Source: Paramecium pentaurelia
Taxonomy: Eukaryota > Ciliophora > Oligohymenophorea > Peniculida > Parameciidae
DNA: 64,000 nt
Assembly: GCA_905183005.1 (NCBI GenBank)
Contig: CAJJDO010000118.1
Span: forward strand, 229,073 to 293,072
Direction of reading: 5' to 3'
A model generated the notes under the pieces. That model ran no database searches. It had not been told where the DNA came from and saw nothing but the letters and a program-made list of their open reading frames with translations. Each line of letters opens with the position of its first letter. Positions within the stretch are counted from its first letter, which is position 1. Below, piece after piece: positions 1 through 13,493 of this stretch. Both the position numbers and the translations under genes were made by a program.

Positions 1-3000
1 ACAAATTCCATCCAATCCACCAGAATTACAAGCAGTTTTAGTTGTATAAGTTGAGCAATTGGCTTTAGGAATGCATGCAGTTCCGTTTGAAACACAAGAA
101 GATAAAGCAACTAGGCAAACATTTGTGGAGGTACCATTTTGAATATCAGCACAAGTTTATAATCTACATTTTGCAGTGTTATTATTGGTTGCAGATGCAA
201 GTTCCCAATAGCAAATACCATCAGATCCAACTGCTGTTGTGCAGGCAGTTTAAGTTGTGTATGATGAACATGCTCCTTTGAGTAAACAAGTAGTTCCATC
301 TGATGTGCAGGTTGACAATTATGAAGAACATGTGGAATGGTTTGTACCAGTTAAATCTGCACATGATTAATCTCTACAACTATTAGAAGTAGTATCCCAA
401 GTACAAATTCCAGTTGAAGTAATAGATCCAGATGTATAAATAATTCCTTTATCGTTGAAATAACATCCTGCCTGTGAAGTATAAGAAGAACAAGCACCCA
501 AAGCTATGCAACCAGTTGTTCCATTTGTTGTACACTATCTACTAGCTATCTAACAATCTGAATGAGTTGTGTAGAAAGCATCTGCGCAAGAAGTATATGG
601 TTTACAAACCTTTGGATCTGGAGAATTCAAAGCTGGAACTGATTAGATACAAGCGCCGTCATATCCTGTGACACATCCACCATCTGTATTGGTTTCTGAA
701 CATTAAGTAATTCCAATACAACCAGACCCATTTGTTGTGCATTATTTACTAATCCATTTGCATTATAAATCAGTATTCCAAGATAAACTCTTGCATGATG
801 TATATCTGAAGCAAGCTCCTTTTGATCCATCAGTGTTAACGAAATCATTAATCCACAAACATGGTCCATTTGTTCCTTCAATACAAGCACTTCTAATTTA
901 AGTTTGTTCGCAATTTTAAACTTTGGCACATTTTCCATTTGCACCAGCAGTACATCCAGCTCTTTAGGCTTAACATGCTGAATGAGTTGTTCCACTAAAA
1001 TCTTAACAATCTTTGTCTCTGCATCTATTTTATGCACTATCCCAAGCACAAATTGTACCATTAAGAGCAGTTGTACAGGCAGCATCAATAGTGACAGCTG
1101 AACAAGTAGTTTTAGCAACACATCCACCACCATTCTTTGTAGTGCAATTAGTGAAATAACCTGCACAGGCTGCTTCTGAAGTTAAAGTAACTGGGGCTGT
1201 ACTGCATGTCTTTATAGTACAATATGCTTAATTAGTACCTGCAGCTGGTATCCATTCACATTATTGATTTGTTGATGAAGTAACACAACCAGCTTGATTC
1301 AAAGCTTGGAAACAAGTTCCTCTAGTAACACAATTTGTACCATTGGTTGTACATGTGCTAAGAGCTTATTTGCATAAGGCATCTGTGGCAAATGCGAAAT
1401 CTTCACAAACCTTTGGTTTACATTTAACATTATCTAAAGTGCATCCAGCTAAATATGTATTACATTCTTCAGCTGTAACTGTTGCATCTGGAGCATTTTC
1501 GCATGTTCTTGTGATACAAGCTGTTCCGTTCCAATAGCATGGATCACCAGCCTTATTATAATAGCATTATTTCTATGTCATTGTTTCACAAGTGGCAGGA
1601 ATATCTACACATCCTTATCCAGATTCTGAGACAGTGCATTTATTCGAGATGTAAGCTCTACACTTTGTATCATCATCATAATCGGCGGTGGCAGGAGCAG
1701 TTGCACAAGATTTGTCAGCACATTATGTTCCATTCCATCCACATGGATCCCCATTAGCATTAATTTGACATTATTCTTTATCAATGTAAGTTGAACATGC
1801 TGCTGTTTATTAACATCCTTACAATGTAGGATTACCACCACTATTACTTGGAATGGCAGCCACTGTACATTTTACTGTTGCAGTATTATAATAAGCATAA
1901 CAATCATTATGAGTTGTAGTAGAATTTGGAGCACTAGTACAAGATTTATCCTGACAAACAGCTGGAGTTACATTAGTATTCCAAACGCAAACACCATTAC
2001 TGGCATTTGTTCTACATTGATCTTCAATAGTATATGCACTGCATGCTCCTCTAGCCATACAACCAGGAGCAGCAGAGCCATTTGAGGCTCGAACGGTGCA
2101 TGATGAATCTACTGCTACACATTCAGCATGAGTATCATATGAAGATGTGGCCTCAATATTACCACAATTCAAATCAACACAAGTCAAGTTGGTTGGATTC
2201 CAGAAACATCTTCCACCACTTGTATTGAATTTACATTATAAGGTTGATTTATAAGTTGAACAAGCAGCTCTTGCTTAGCAACCTCCTGTTCTTGCAACAG
2301 TGCATGAAGATAAATAACCGATACAGAGAGAATGAGTGCCAAAGCTTGAAGCTGGAAGTGCAGTATCACAGGTCTTTCTGACACAAGATGTACCTTAGAC
2401 TACACACTCTCCTTCAACTGACCAAAGGCATGATGCTTGTGTTTAGACGGCACATGTTGCTGGCATAGTTGTGCATGCGGTATTTCCAACATTTGTAGTA
2501 CAAGTATTCAACCAACCATTACAATTAGCATGATTAAAAGTAGGTCCTGCATAATTAGCACATGTTTTAGTTTAGCATCCTGTTGTACTTAAATTAGTGC
2601 AACTATCTTTAAATAAGTTACATTTTGCATGAGTATAGTTACCAGCTCCTAAATATAAAGCATCACAAGTAGTTGAGGCTGTCAAACTGAGACATGAATT
2701 ATCTGAGCTATTAGCAATGCAATAACCAGCAGTGGATTTATAACAATTAACTATTGATGTATATCCTGAGCACTATGCTTAAATTGTAACACAGCCACTT
2801 CCATCTCTCTTTACACTACAAGATGTATTGTAAGCTTAGCAATTAGCAAAACTTGGGCTTGCAACCGGAGCAGTTTCGCAGGTTAGCGCTAAACATGCTG
2901 TTCCACCAGCATTAATAGTACAATCAGTGCTGTATCCTTAACAGATTGCATGAGTATTATTTGGACTTGTTAATCCTGTAATAAGAGTACAATTAGCTGA

Positions 3001-6000
3001 GGTAATATCTACACAAGCAGCAGGAGTAGCACTTGCATTCCAAAAACATTTCAAACCACCAGTTTTTGTTTCACAATCAGCTTAAATGTATCCAGCGCAA
3101 GTAGCTTACAAAGGCTTACAGGCATTCCCAGCAACATTAATAGTACAATCAGTGCTGTATCCTTAACAGATTGCATGAGTATTATTTGGACTTGTTAATG
3201 ATGTGAGAAGGTTACAATTAGTTGAAGTAATATCTACACAAGCAGCAGGAGTAGCACTTGCATTCCAAAAACATTTCAAACCACCAGTTTTGACATTACA
3301 ATCCACTTCAGCATAACCAGTGCAATTTGCTTAAATAGCTCTACATTCAGTGGCTCCAGTTTTAATAGTACAGTCAGTACTATATGATTAACAATGGGCA
3401 TGAGTATTATTTGGACTTGTTAATCCTGTAATAAGAGTACAATTAGCTGAGGTAATATCTACACAAGCAGCAGGAGTAGCACTTGCATTCCAAAAACATT
3501 TCAAACCACCAGTTTTTGTTTCACAATCAGCTTAAATGTATCCAGCGCAAGTAGCTTACAAAGGCTTACAGGCATTCCCAGCAACATTAATAGTACAATC
3601 AGTGCTGTATCCTTAACAGATTGCATGAGTATTATTTGGACTTGTTAATGATGTGAGAAGGGTACAATTAGCTGAAGTAATATCTACACAAGCAGCAGGA
3701 GTAGCACTTGCATTCCAAAAACATTTCAAACCACCAGTTTTGACATTACATTCCACTTCAGCATAACCAGTGCAATTTGCTTAAATAGCTCTACATTCAG
3801 TGGCTCCAGTTTTAATAGTACAGTCAGTACTATATGATTAACAATGGGCATGAGTATTATTTGGACTTGTTAATCCTGTAATAAGAGTACAATTAGCTGA
3901 AGTAATATCTACACAAGCAGCAGGAGTAGCACTTGCATTCCAAAAACATTTCAAACCACCAGTTTTGACATTACATTCCACTTCAGCATAACCAGTGCAA
4001 TTTGCTTAAATAGCTCTACATTCAGTGGCTCCAGTTTTAATAGTACAGTCAGTACTATATGATTAACAATGGGCATGAGTATTATTTGGACTTGTTAATC
4101 CTGTAATAAGAGTACAATTAGCTGAAGTAATATCTACACAAGCAGCAGGAGTAGCACTTGCATTCCAAAAACATTTCAAACCACCAGTTTTGACATTACA
4201 TTCCACTTCAGCATAACCAGTGCAATTTGCTTAAATAGCTCTACATTCAGTGGCTCCAGTTTTAATAGTACAGTCAGTACTATATGATTAACAATGGGCA
4301 TGAGTATTATTTGGACTTGTTAATCCTGTAATAAGAGTACAATTAGCTGAAGTAATATCTACACAAGCAGCAGGAGTAGCACTTGCATTCCAAAAACATT
4401 TCAAACCACCAGTTTTGACATTACATTCCACTTCAGCATAACCAGTGCAATTTGCTTAAATAGCTCTACATTCAGTGGCTCCAGTTTTAATAGTACAGTC
4501 AGTACTATATGATTAACAATGGGCATGAGTATTATTTGGACTTGTTAATCCTGTAATAAGAGTACAATTAGCTGAGGTAATATCTACACAAGCAGCAGGA
4601 GTAGCACTTGCATTCCAAAAACATTTCAAACCACCAGTTTTTGTTTCACAATCAGCTTAAATGTATCCAGCGCAAGTAGCTTACAAAGGCTTACAGGCAT
4701 TCCCAGCAACATTAATAGTACAATCAGTGCTGTATCCTTAACAGATTGCATGAGTATTATTTGGACTTGTTAATGATGTGAGAAGGTTACAATTAGCTGA
4801 AGTAATATCTACACAAGCAGCAGGAGTAGCACTTGCATTCCAAAAACATTTCAAACCACCAGTTTTGACATTACATTCCACTTCAGCATAACCAGTGCAA
4901 TTTGCTTAAATAGCTCTACATTCAGTGGCTCCAGTTTTAATAGTACAGTCAGTACTATATGATTAACAATGGGCATGAGTATTATTTGGACTTGTTAATC
5001 CTGTAATAAGAGTACAATTAGCTGAGGTAATATCTACACAAGCAGCAGGAGTAGCACTTGCATTCCAAAAACATTTCAAACCACCAGTTTTTGTTTCACA
5101 ATCAGCTTAAATGTATCCAGCGCAAGTAGCTTACAAAGGCTTACAGGCATTCCCAGCAACATTAATAGTACAATCAGTGCTGTATCCTTAACAGATTGCA
5201 TGAGTATTATTTGGACTTGTTAATGATGTGAGAAGGTTACAATTAGTTGAAGTAATATCTACACAAGCAGCAGGAGTAGCACTTGCATTCCAAAAACATT
5301 TCAAACCACCAGTTTTGACATTACAATCTGCTTATGCATAACTACTGCAAGCTGCTGATAAGGTTACACATGCAGTTCCAGCAACATTAATAGTACAAGA
5401 AGTATTGTATCCTTAACAAGTAGCATGAGTATTATTTGGACTTGTCAGGCCAGTTATATTTGTACAAGAAAATGTACAAGCATCTCCATCAGTAGCACTA
5501 ACTGTATTCGTACAACCTGTTTTCAGTTATTCACAATAGGTTTTTGTTCCTTTAAAAGTTGAACATGCCCCTGCAAGATATGTATTTGAAAAGCACTTGC
5601 TAAGACTTGCATTCCAGGTACAGTCATCTGAGCTTGCTGTCAAAGTTCTATAGCATTAAGTTTATGAGACATAATCACTACAATTAGCTGATCTTGTCAC
5701 GCAACCTTATCCTCCAGTTTTATAAACCACAGTGCAAGTTTCACTTGGTGTTGGATAGGCTGAACACAATGCATCTGTATTAAAAGAAGAAGTATCAGCT
5801 GCATCAGCACAAGTTGCACTCCTACAAGCTGTTCCAGTCCAAATACAAGTTTTCTAAGTGGATGTAGTTTTACAATTCTCAGATGATCCATAGGAAGTAC
5901 AAGTAGCAGCTAATGGTTAACAAGCTGTTTTGCCATTATTTGTTGTGCATGTATTCAATACACCTTAACAAGCTAAGTGAGTAGCTAGAGGAATATTTGC

Positions 6001-8256
6001 ACAAGTTCTATCAACACAATTAGTTCCATTCCAATAACAATCTCCACTTGCTTTTGATCCTAATTGACAATTTTAAGAATTTAATCCTGAACAACTAGAA
6101 GGTTTAGCAATGCATCCATCTTAATTGTTGTTTGAAATACAAGTAGGGAGATATCCTTAACAATTAGAGAAAGTAAATGTTAATAGTACACCTGGTGTTC
6201 CTGCAGTACTAGCAGTAGTACAGGATTTTTCAACACATGTAGATGTAGTACTGTTCCAAAGGCATGTTGGGAATCCAATTCTTGTGATTGAACAATTTTC
6301 AGATGATTTTCTAGCAGCGCATGTTGTTGGTAAATCTTAGCATCCTTAAATAGTAGGAGAACCATTGACAGTCACAGGGTTATTAGCAACACAATCTGTT
6401 TTGTAATTATTGCAATCATTTGTTGTTTATATTGTTTTTGGAGCAGTAGAACAAGCCTTATCAATACATTATGAACCATTCCAACCACATGTTGGGTATG
6501 ATTTAACTGAGTTTGTAATTTATAATCTAATATTACAAGCAGCTTCTATAGTAATTGCTTCACATTTAAGAGGAATAGGTACACATCCAAAACCAGTATT
6601 ACTCAATGTACAACTTGAATCATAAGTTTAACAATCAGCATGAGTTGCTGTAGTTGATGAAGCTAACACACATTATTTTTTGTAACATTTTCCTTTCCAA
6701 ATACAAATTTTGTTATTAAAATCTTTATCGCAAATAGCTTAAGTTAATGTATTTTCGCATGTTTTATCGACACAACCTGCGCTGGCTGAATTAACTGTAC
6801 ATGTTGATAAAAAGGCCACACATAGATCATGTGTAGTATTAGATGATGGAGCATTAGTGCAAATTTTATCCTTACAAGTTGAACTTGCAGAATCCCAAAA
6901 ACAGGTAGCTCCAGAAGAATTCTTGATACAAGCAGCTTCTAAAGAAATTAGTGCGCATGTAGTATTTACAACGCAGCCTCCTCCAGTCTTTGTTATACAG
7001 TTACTTGATGGTAAATAGGCTTCACAAGCATCATTTGTGGTTAATGTTGTGGGAGCATTTACACAAGTTCTATTTTAGCATCCACCTCCTGATTTAACAG
7101 TGCAGGTAGCTAAGTAAGATGTACATAAATCATGGGTATTATTAGTAATTGGGGCATTTGCGCAAGTTTTTTCTTTGCATGTTGTATCCCAAATGCAATC
7201 AATTCCCGATGTATTCTTAACACAAGCTGCTTAGATATTTGCAGCTGAGCAAGCTCCATTGGATACACATCCTCCTCCTGATTTAGTAATACATCCTGTG
7301 ACAAATCCAGCGCAAGCAGAATTAGTAGTCATTGTTGTTGGAGCATTTGTACAAGATTTATCAACACATGCAGTTCCATTCCAATAGCAATCGCCACCTG
7401 TGCTATTCTTAATACAAGCAGCTTAGATAGTTGCAGCAGCACAAGTAGTTCTGGTTACACATCCTCCATTAGCTTTTGTTGTGCATGTACCATCTGTTCT
7501 AAAGGCTTTGCAAGTTTCATCAGTTGTTAATGTTGTTGGTGCATTATCACAAATTCTGTCTTTGCATGCTGCTCCATCCCAATAGCAAGCAACTGTTTTT
7601 AATTTATTCCAAACACATTAAATTTCTAATGTTTAATCACTGCAATTGTTTCCACTATCAATACATCCTCCTCCAGTCTTAGTTGTACAAGTTGATATCA
7701 CATCTCTACAATCCTTGTCAGTAGCAAATGTAATTGGTAATCTATCACAGGTGTTAGCATCTACACAACTGTTATTTGTTGCATCCCAAAAGCATAAACT
7801 TCCAGCAGCATTTTTATCACAAGGAAGTTATTTCTTGTATGTACTGCAAGCATCAATTTCAACACAATGAGTTCCATCTGTTATGCATCTATTACTAATT
7901 GCTTAACATTCATCCTTAGTTGTTTTATTAAAGGCTGTGCATCCTGTAAAGTATGTGCATTTTTTATCCACCCATGCACATGCAGCATATGTACCACAAT
8001 CTGTACAAGGCTTAGCTTTTGGACAGTCTGTTTCAGCGAAAGTATCACAATAAGCTGCATAGGTCACTGATGGAACTACGGGAGTAGTTGAAACAGCACA
8101 TGCTTTTTTTGCGCCATCCCAAGAACATCCAAGAGAGGCATTTTTAGTACAATCTCCTTCTGACAATAATTAAGCACATGTGCATTGTGCTATACTATAT
8201 GTTTAACATGTTGCCAAAACAAGCAACAATGAAAATATGATGAATTTTTTATTCAT
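1..8256 (-). CDS. Paramecium surface (immobilization) antigen, 5' 2752 codons
   Basis: Giant secreted coat protein of the Paramecium i-antigen family, expected to be GPI-anchored on the cell and ciliary surface. The ATG at 8256 is followed by a signal peptide (MNKKFIIFSLLLVLATC). The frame then stays open, with only TAA/TAG glutamine codons, to the window edge; every 60-base line I checked lacked an in-frame TGA. The protein is built of roughly 75-residue periods, each with eight cysteines and a C-x-W-N type motif, which is the hallmark of this family. The central part holds near-identical 75-aa periods (see repeat entry). The 3' end and any GPI signal lie outside the window. Full-length antigens run to about 2,200-3,000 aa, so most of the protein is here. 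Expression of such genes is known to be mutually exclusive and epigenetically controlled; nothing in this sequence shows whether the gene is expressed. Family assignment is very secure; serotype is unknown. Confidence 0.96.
2905..5447 (-). repeat. Central tandem repeats of the surface antigen (225 bp x ~11)
   Basis: A landmark string (TCTACACAAGCAG on the plus strand) recurs at 3008, 3233, 3458, 3683, 3908, 4133, 4358, 4583, 4808, 5033 and 5258, an exact 225-bp period. Each unit encodes 75 aa with eight cysteines, one complete structural period, so copy number can change without a frameshift. Two unit types differ over about half their length: type A has TTTTTGTTTCACAATCAG and type B has GACATTACATTCCACTTC after the shared core. 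Plus-strand order is A-B-A-B-B-B-B-A-B-A, followed by a diverged end unit. Confidence 0.97.
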
Positions 8257-10063
8257 AAAAAGTATTATTTCTAACTAATAACATTTTCAAATATTTAAAT
8301 CATAATTTATTTAATTTTCTTTCATTTTTTTCATACATTCGAATTTCATTTAATATGAGGTTCAGAATTTCAATTATGAATTAATTTACATTATTAATAT
8401 TTATATATTGTGAATATAGAAGGTGATCAATATGGTAATTGATGGTAATTGAAGAGGGCTATCTCTAAATTAGAAAACTGATAAGAATATTCTGATTTTG
8501 TGTTCATAATATTTTTTTTCTCATTTCTTTTTTGTATAGCAATTATGTTCAAGTTGCTATACATTAAATTCTGTATACAAAAAAGAACGAAAATATTTTT
8601 TAAATAAGATGTTTGATTTGCAAAAGCCTTTTGTGTAGGAAAATGCAATTTAGGAAAGAAGGAACAGGCTTAAGTTTATATCGAAGTAATATTTATTTGT
8701 ATAAAGTGCCATATGTTAAAAAATGAAATGAAGTGATGCTTTTAAAAATAAAATTTCATCAGTCTTTATGTATTTAATGCTTTTTAACGATTAAATGCCC
8801 ATTTTTTTATTTCCAATTGAGTAATTGAACTCAATTTTTTTTCAATTTCTATTTTTAGAATAAGAGGATAAATGGAACACAAAAGAAGAAAAGGAAACAA
8901 AAATGACATAAATCTCGATTAAAAATGATAAATATTGAAATAGAAGCTTTACAAACCAAAATTTCGAGTACATCAATCTAAGACGCCATTAATTCCTTTT
9001 TTCAAAAAAAAAAAAAAAAGGTTTCACGAGATTTTCATCTTCAAAAGGCATGAATCTTTAATCATTATAATTATCATTATCAATGAATAAAAAAATTTTA
9101 ATATATTAATAAGGTACGAATATTCTGGTGTAATTAACCAATAAATTTTCTCGAAATATTATTAAATCCATTTATTGCTTTAAACCCATTCATAAATTAA
9201 TCTTGAATAAATTCAAGTATTTTGAATCAGTTTTTATAAAAACATAAGGTATTTTTCTCTTTCAACTATTCTCTTTTATTTTATATTTTTTCTTATCAAG
9301 TATAAATCAACAAATATCATTTAGTCAAAATTCTATATCAATCAAATTTTATAAAAATGGAGGGATTTATATTTTTCCAGAATTATTTGAAATTGGTAAA
9401 ATTAAAATTAATTTATGGCGACAGAAGGTAATAAAAAATTTAGTGTATTATTAATCAAGATCAAAACTGAATATTCTAACTAATATATGGAAATCATTAA
9501 ATAATAGGAAATTATCTGAATATTTTTGGATTTAAAATTTACTTTGAAATTTACACACTAACAACAATAATAATTTTTAATATGAGAAAAAAAGAATAAA
9601 TGAATTATATTTTAGAGATTTTAGAATAAATTATATTTAATAAATATTGTATTTAAAAATAATTGATTAGATTATAAGCAAGGATTCTTTTATATGTTTT
9701 TATATTGATTCTAAATTTTGTTTCCTTTTCCATTTTTGAGAATTCATGCAATCAAAACTCATTAGTATTTTACTTTCTCTTAACTTCTAATATCAACTAT
9801 TAGAGATATTAGTTAAAAAATTATAGTATTTTTAATATGTCGTTTTACATGTTAATTTTAGGAAATCAATGATTTTTTACCATTCGATAAATTTACAAAA
9901 ATATACCGGCTAATTTTTTTTATTTATGAAGTTTAAAGAGTGATCCTTTTCATTTTAGACCTGATTTCATTTGTATTTGATTATTAAAACCCAATTTGCT
10001 CAATGGATTTATCCCCACTATGAAAACATATTTGCATTTTAATGGTGCATAAATGTAATAAAT
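8257..10063. other. No convincing gene; 5' flank of the surface antigen
   Basis: Very AT-rich sequence upstream of the antigen start, with poly(A) and poly(T) runs (for example near 9005-9018). Short open frames occur, such as about 64 codons on the minus strand ending near 8520, but they are no longer than chance predicts when TGA is the only stop. The antigen promoter should lie just above 8256; I recognise no specific element. Confidence 0.5.
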
Positions 10064-12492
10064 TCATAAATAATTCTACCATAATTTCTTAGATTATTAA
10101 TTTTAGTTTTATTTCATTTTAAGGAACGATTTCTATAAAAGATATCATATTGCAATTTAATATTATGAATTCTAATTAATACCTAAATATAATTAATAAT
10201 TAAAAGAAACTATAAAAAATTATTAAAATAATTAATTATTCTTAATTGAAGAATAAATAAATTAATATAAAAGTTTGAAATATTAATTTTATAAAATTTT
10301 TAATAGCAATTCATAATTTGTTCTTAATTAGTCTACTATTTTCCTATTTATATTTTTAAATTGTAACATTTTTTAATTTTAATTACAATTAAATAATATC
10401 ATTATAAAGATAGTTTAAAAAGTTCCAATTTGTGTTTATTTTCTAAAATAGAAAAAAAAGTGTGTGAAATTAGTTCATAGGAAGATAGTTCAAAAGATCA
10501 AGATCGCCTTTACGCGAAGTAAATATATAAAACACTTAATTTAGAATCAATTCAATAATAATTAATAAATCAAGTAAAATTATAAAGAATGTAATAGCAC
10601 AATCACACCAAACAAGAAAGGATATAATAACAAATATCATTTACATATATTTATATTGATAAGAATTAATTATTTAGATATATTAATTAATTCAAAAGAA
10701 TCAATTAATTTCCTCAAATCATAAAATTATAGAATTAATATTTTAATATCATAAGGTAACTTACTAAAGTATTCATTAAGATCCTTTTGAGTCTATAATT
10801 CATTTATCCTCCAATTATTGTAGCTGAATATTAAAAATTGTCAATGCTCATTTTGGTCAATTCTTGGTAAAATTAAAATTGAATATTAATGGCTGGGGTC
10901 ACTTTTTGTTCCCAGTTTTTTTAAATTTCAAAATTTATATTCCAATCGGTGAAATACTATTAATGACTAGAACAAGAAGGATTCCCCTTTTTTTCTTTCA
11001 TAAAAAAACGGAAAAGCCATTCAATTTTTTTATCCTAATATCCATACTAATCTAACTAGTTTAATAAGATCTAGAAAGGGTCCAAAAAGAGTAACTAAAG
11101 GAACTTGTTTTTGATTTATATCTAATTCTACTTTCTATCCTTTTCTTGATAGGTTAACTCCCAAGTCTTTATGGAGGCTACTAATAATCTTCTAGATTAG
11201 TCCTGAATGAGGATACATTCAAGCTTAGTCTTGAATTAAGAAGGTAGCTTCGCTTCATAAAGGTTAAAGTAGTTAGTNTCATAAATAATTCTACCATAAT
11301 TTCTTAGATTATTAATTTTAGTTTTATTTCATTTTAAGGAACGATTTCTATAAAAGATATCATATTGCAATTTAATATTATGAATTCTAATTAATACCTA
11401 AATATAATTAATAATTAAAAGAAACTATAAAAAATTATTAAAATAATTAATTATTCTTAATTGAAGAATAAATAAATTAATATAAAAGTTTGAAATATTA
11501 ATTTTATAAAATTTTTAATAGCAATTCATAATTTGTTCTTAATTAGTCTACTATTTTCCTATTTATATTTTTAAATTGTAACATTTTTTAATTTTAATTA
11601 CAATTAAATAATATCATTATAAAGATAGTTTAAAAAGTTCCAATTTGTGTTTATTTTCTAAAATAGAAAAAAAAGTGTGTGAAATTAGTTCATAGGAAGA
11701 TAGTTCAAAAGATCAAGATCGCCTTTACGCGAAGTAAATATATAAAACACTTAATTTAGAATCAATTCAATAATAATTAATAAATCAAGTAAAATTATAA
11801 AGAATGTAATAGCACAATCACACCAAACAAGAAAGGATATAATAACAAATATCATTTACATATATTTATATTGATAAGAATTAATTATTTAGATATATTA
11901 ATTAATTCAAAAGAATCAATTAATTTCCTCAAATCATAAAATTATAGAATTAATATTTTAATATCATAAGGTAACTTACTAAAGTATTCATTAAGATCCT
12001 TTTGAGTCTATAATTCATTTATCCTCCAATTATTGTAGCTGAATATTAAAAATTGTCAATGCTCATTTTGGTCAATTCTTGGTAAAATTAAAATTGAATA
12101 TTAATGGCTGGGGTCACTTTTTGTTCCCAGTTTTTTTAAATTTCAAAATTTATATTCCAATCGGTGAAATACTATTAATGACTAGAACAAGAAGGATTCC
12201 CCTTTTTTTCTTTCATAAAAAAACGGAAAAGCCATTCAATTTTTTTATCCTAATATCCATACTAATCTAACTAGTTTAATAAGATCTAGAAAGGGTCCAA
12301 AAAGAGTAACTAAAGGAACTTGTTTTTGATTTATATCTAATTCTACTTTCTATCCTTTTCTTGATAGGTTAACTCCCAAGTCTTTATGGAGGCTACTAAT
12401 AATCTTCTAGATTAGTCCTGAATGAGGATACATTCAAGCTTAGTCTTGAATTAAGAAGGTAGCTTCGCTTCATAAAGGTTAAAGTAGTTAGT
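10064..12492. repeat. Direct copy pair 10064-11277 / 11279-12492 around a single n (assembly overlap)
   Basis: The 1214 bases before the n at 11278 are repeated after it with a constant 1215-base offset; left copy begins TTCATAAATAATTCTACC and right copy TCATAAATAATTCTACC. The left copy ends exactly at the n. This is what two contigs with overlapping ends look like when scaffolded without merging, so real sequence is probably present once. Confidence 0.9.
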
Positions 12493-12561
12493 CTTTAATA
12501 AACTTTCATTAACTTTTAAAAACTATTTTTAATTCAATTAATATGAATGTTGACATTTATT
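11932..12561 (-). CDS. Unrecognised open frame, ~210 codons, no clear start
   Basis: Minus-strand frame open between TGA codons at 12562-12564 and 11929-11931 if TAA/TAG are glutamine. It includes stretches such as SIKTWELTYQEKDRK and QYGYQDKKIEWLFRFF. The left overlap copy carries its 3' part at 10717-11277. There is no ATG near the 5' end and I found no intron that supplies one. Openness of this length is not rare here by chance. It could be a real gene with an unseen first exon, a pseudogene, or noise. Confidence 0.25.
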
Positions 12562-12564
12562 TCA

Positions 12565-13493
12565 TAATGCGATTTTGATTTGAAATAAAATGATAGTTTC
12601 AATTAATTTTTAAGCTAAAAGATAGTATATTACTTTTAGAGGATAGTGTTTTATAACATCAATAAATAAAATTTTATTAATATCCTTTAAATAAGTAAAT
12701 TCATTGGTATTATTTTACAGCACACAATATATGATAATGTAAAGTTTAATTACTAATTTAAATTATTATTTTCTATAGCATGCTGAGATTTATTTCAATA
12801 ATGATACGCTATTCTCAGCTTTGTTCATTTGAGCATGTGATAAAATTTCTTACTTCTAAAATAGCATTAATAATCTTAATAATTGTAATTATCAATCTAA
12901 TTAATATGAACATTAATAGCATTTCTTGAGTGAATAACAGACCATGTACTATCTCCATTAATTATGTAAAATTGTTTTCAATTAATTCAGAGAATGTTTA
13001 AATAAATTGAATGATTTTTTAATTCACAAATCTAGAGATTACTATTTTTAAACTAATAAATAACATATTATTATAAATATTTTGTTTATAAACACAAGTC
13101 TAAAATTACTCTTTATTCAAATAGTTTGAACTTATTATAAATATTGAAAAGTTCGAGTTTAGCTCATTATTATATTAATATCAGTTACAAGTAAAACTTC
13201 TTTGAGTTCCTCAATAAGTGCTGACTTAAAATCTATTATTTCAATTATATATATGATTTCTATTTAATTAAACTAAGTTGCAATAATCTAAAAAAAAATT
13301 CTCCAGTATTAGTAAGATGTGTTAGTTCCTTTCAATTATTCTTCATCATTAGAAAATTATTTATCTATAATAATATACATTTAAATCAAAAATATTATTT
13401 AATAGACTATTTTGGAAAATCAACTAAAACCTTATTTTAATAGAATTAGCATTCTAATACCGAATAATAATAATAAATATAAAAGTTTCTAAG
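12565..13493. other. No gene recognised
   Basis: AT-rich, short interrupted frames in all directions. The last part is the 5' flank of the B-box/TPR gene and is duplicated by the assembly from 13162 onward. Confidence 0.5.

Noticed and set aside
1819..2187. A short complete protein of about 120 aa in the first 8 kb
   Set aside because: It is a fragment of the surface antigen frame bounded by TAA/TAG, which are glutamine codons here. The same applies to the piece at 7903-8166.
2905..5447. CRISPR-like or satellite array
   Set aside because: The 225-bp period is in frame, encodes one 8-cysteine unit each, and lies inside a continuous coding sequence; there are no spacer/repeat alternations.
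8520..8714. A roughly 64-codon minus-strand ORF upstream of the antigen
   Set aside because: With TGA as the only stop and this AT content, open runs of this size are expected by chance; there is no other support.
10864..12270. Two identical 63-aa proteins at 10864 and 12079
   Set aside because: They start at TTG, read against the likely minus-strand frame, and are identical only because of the assembly overlap.
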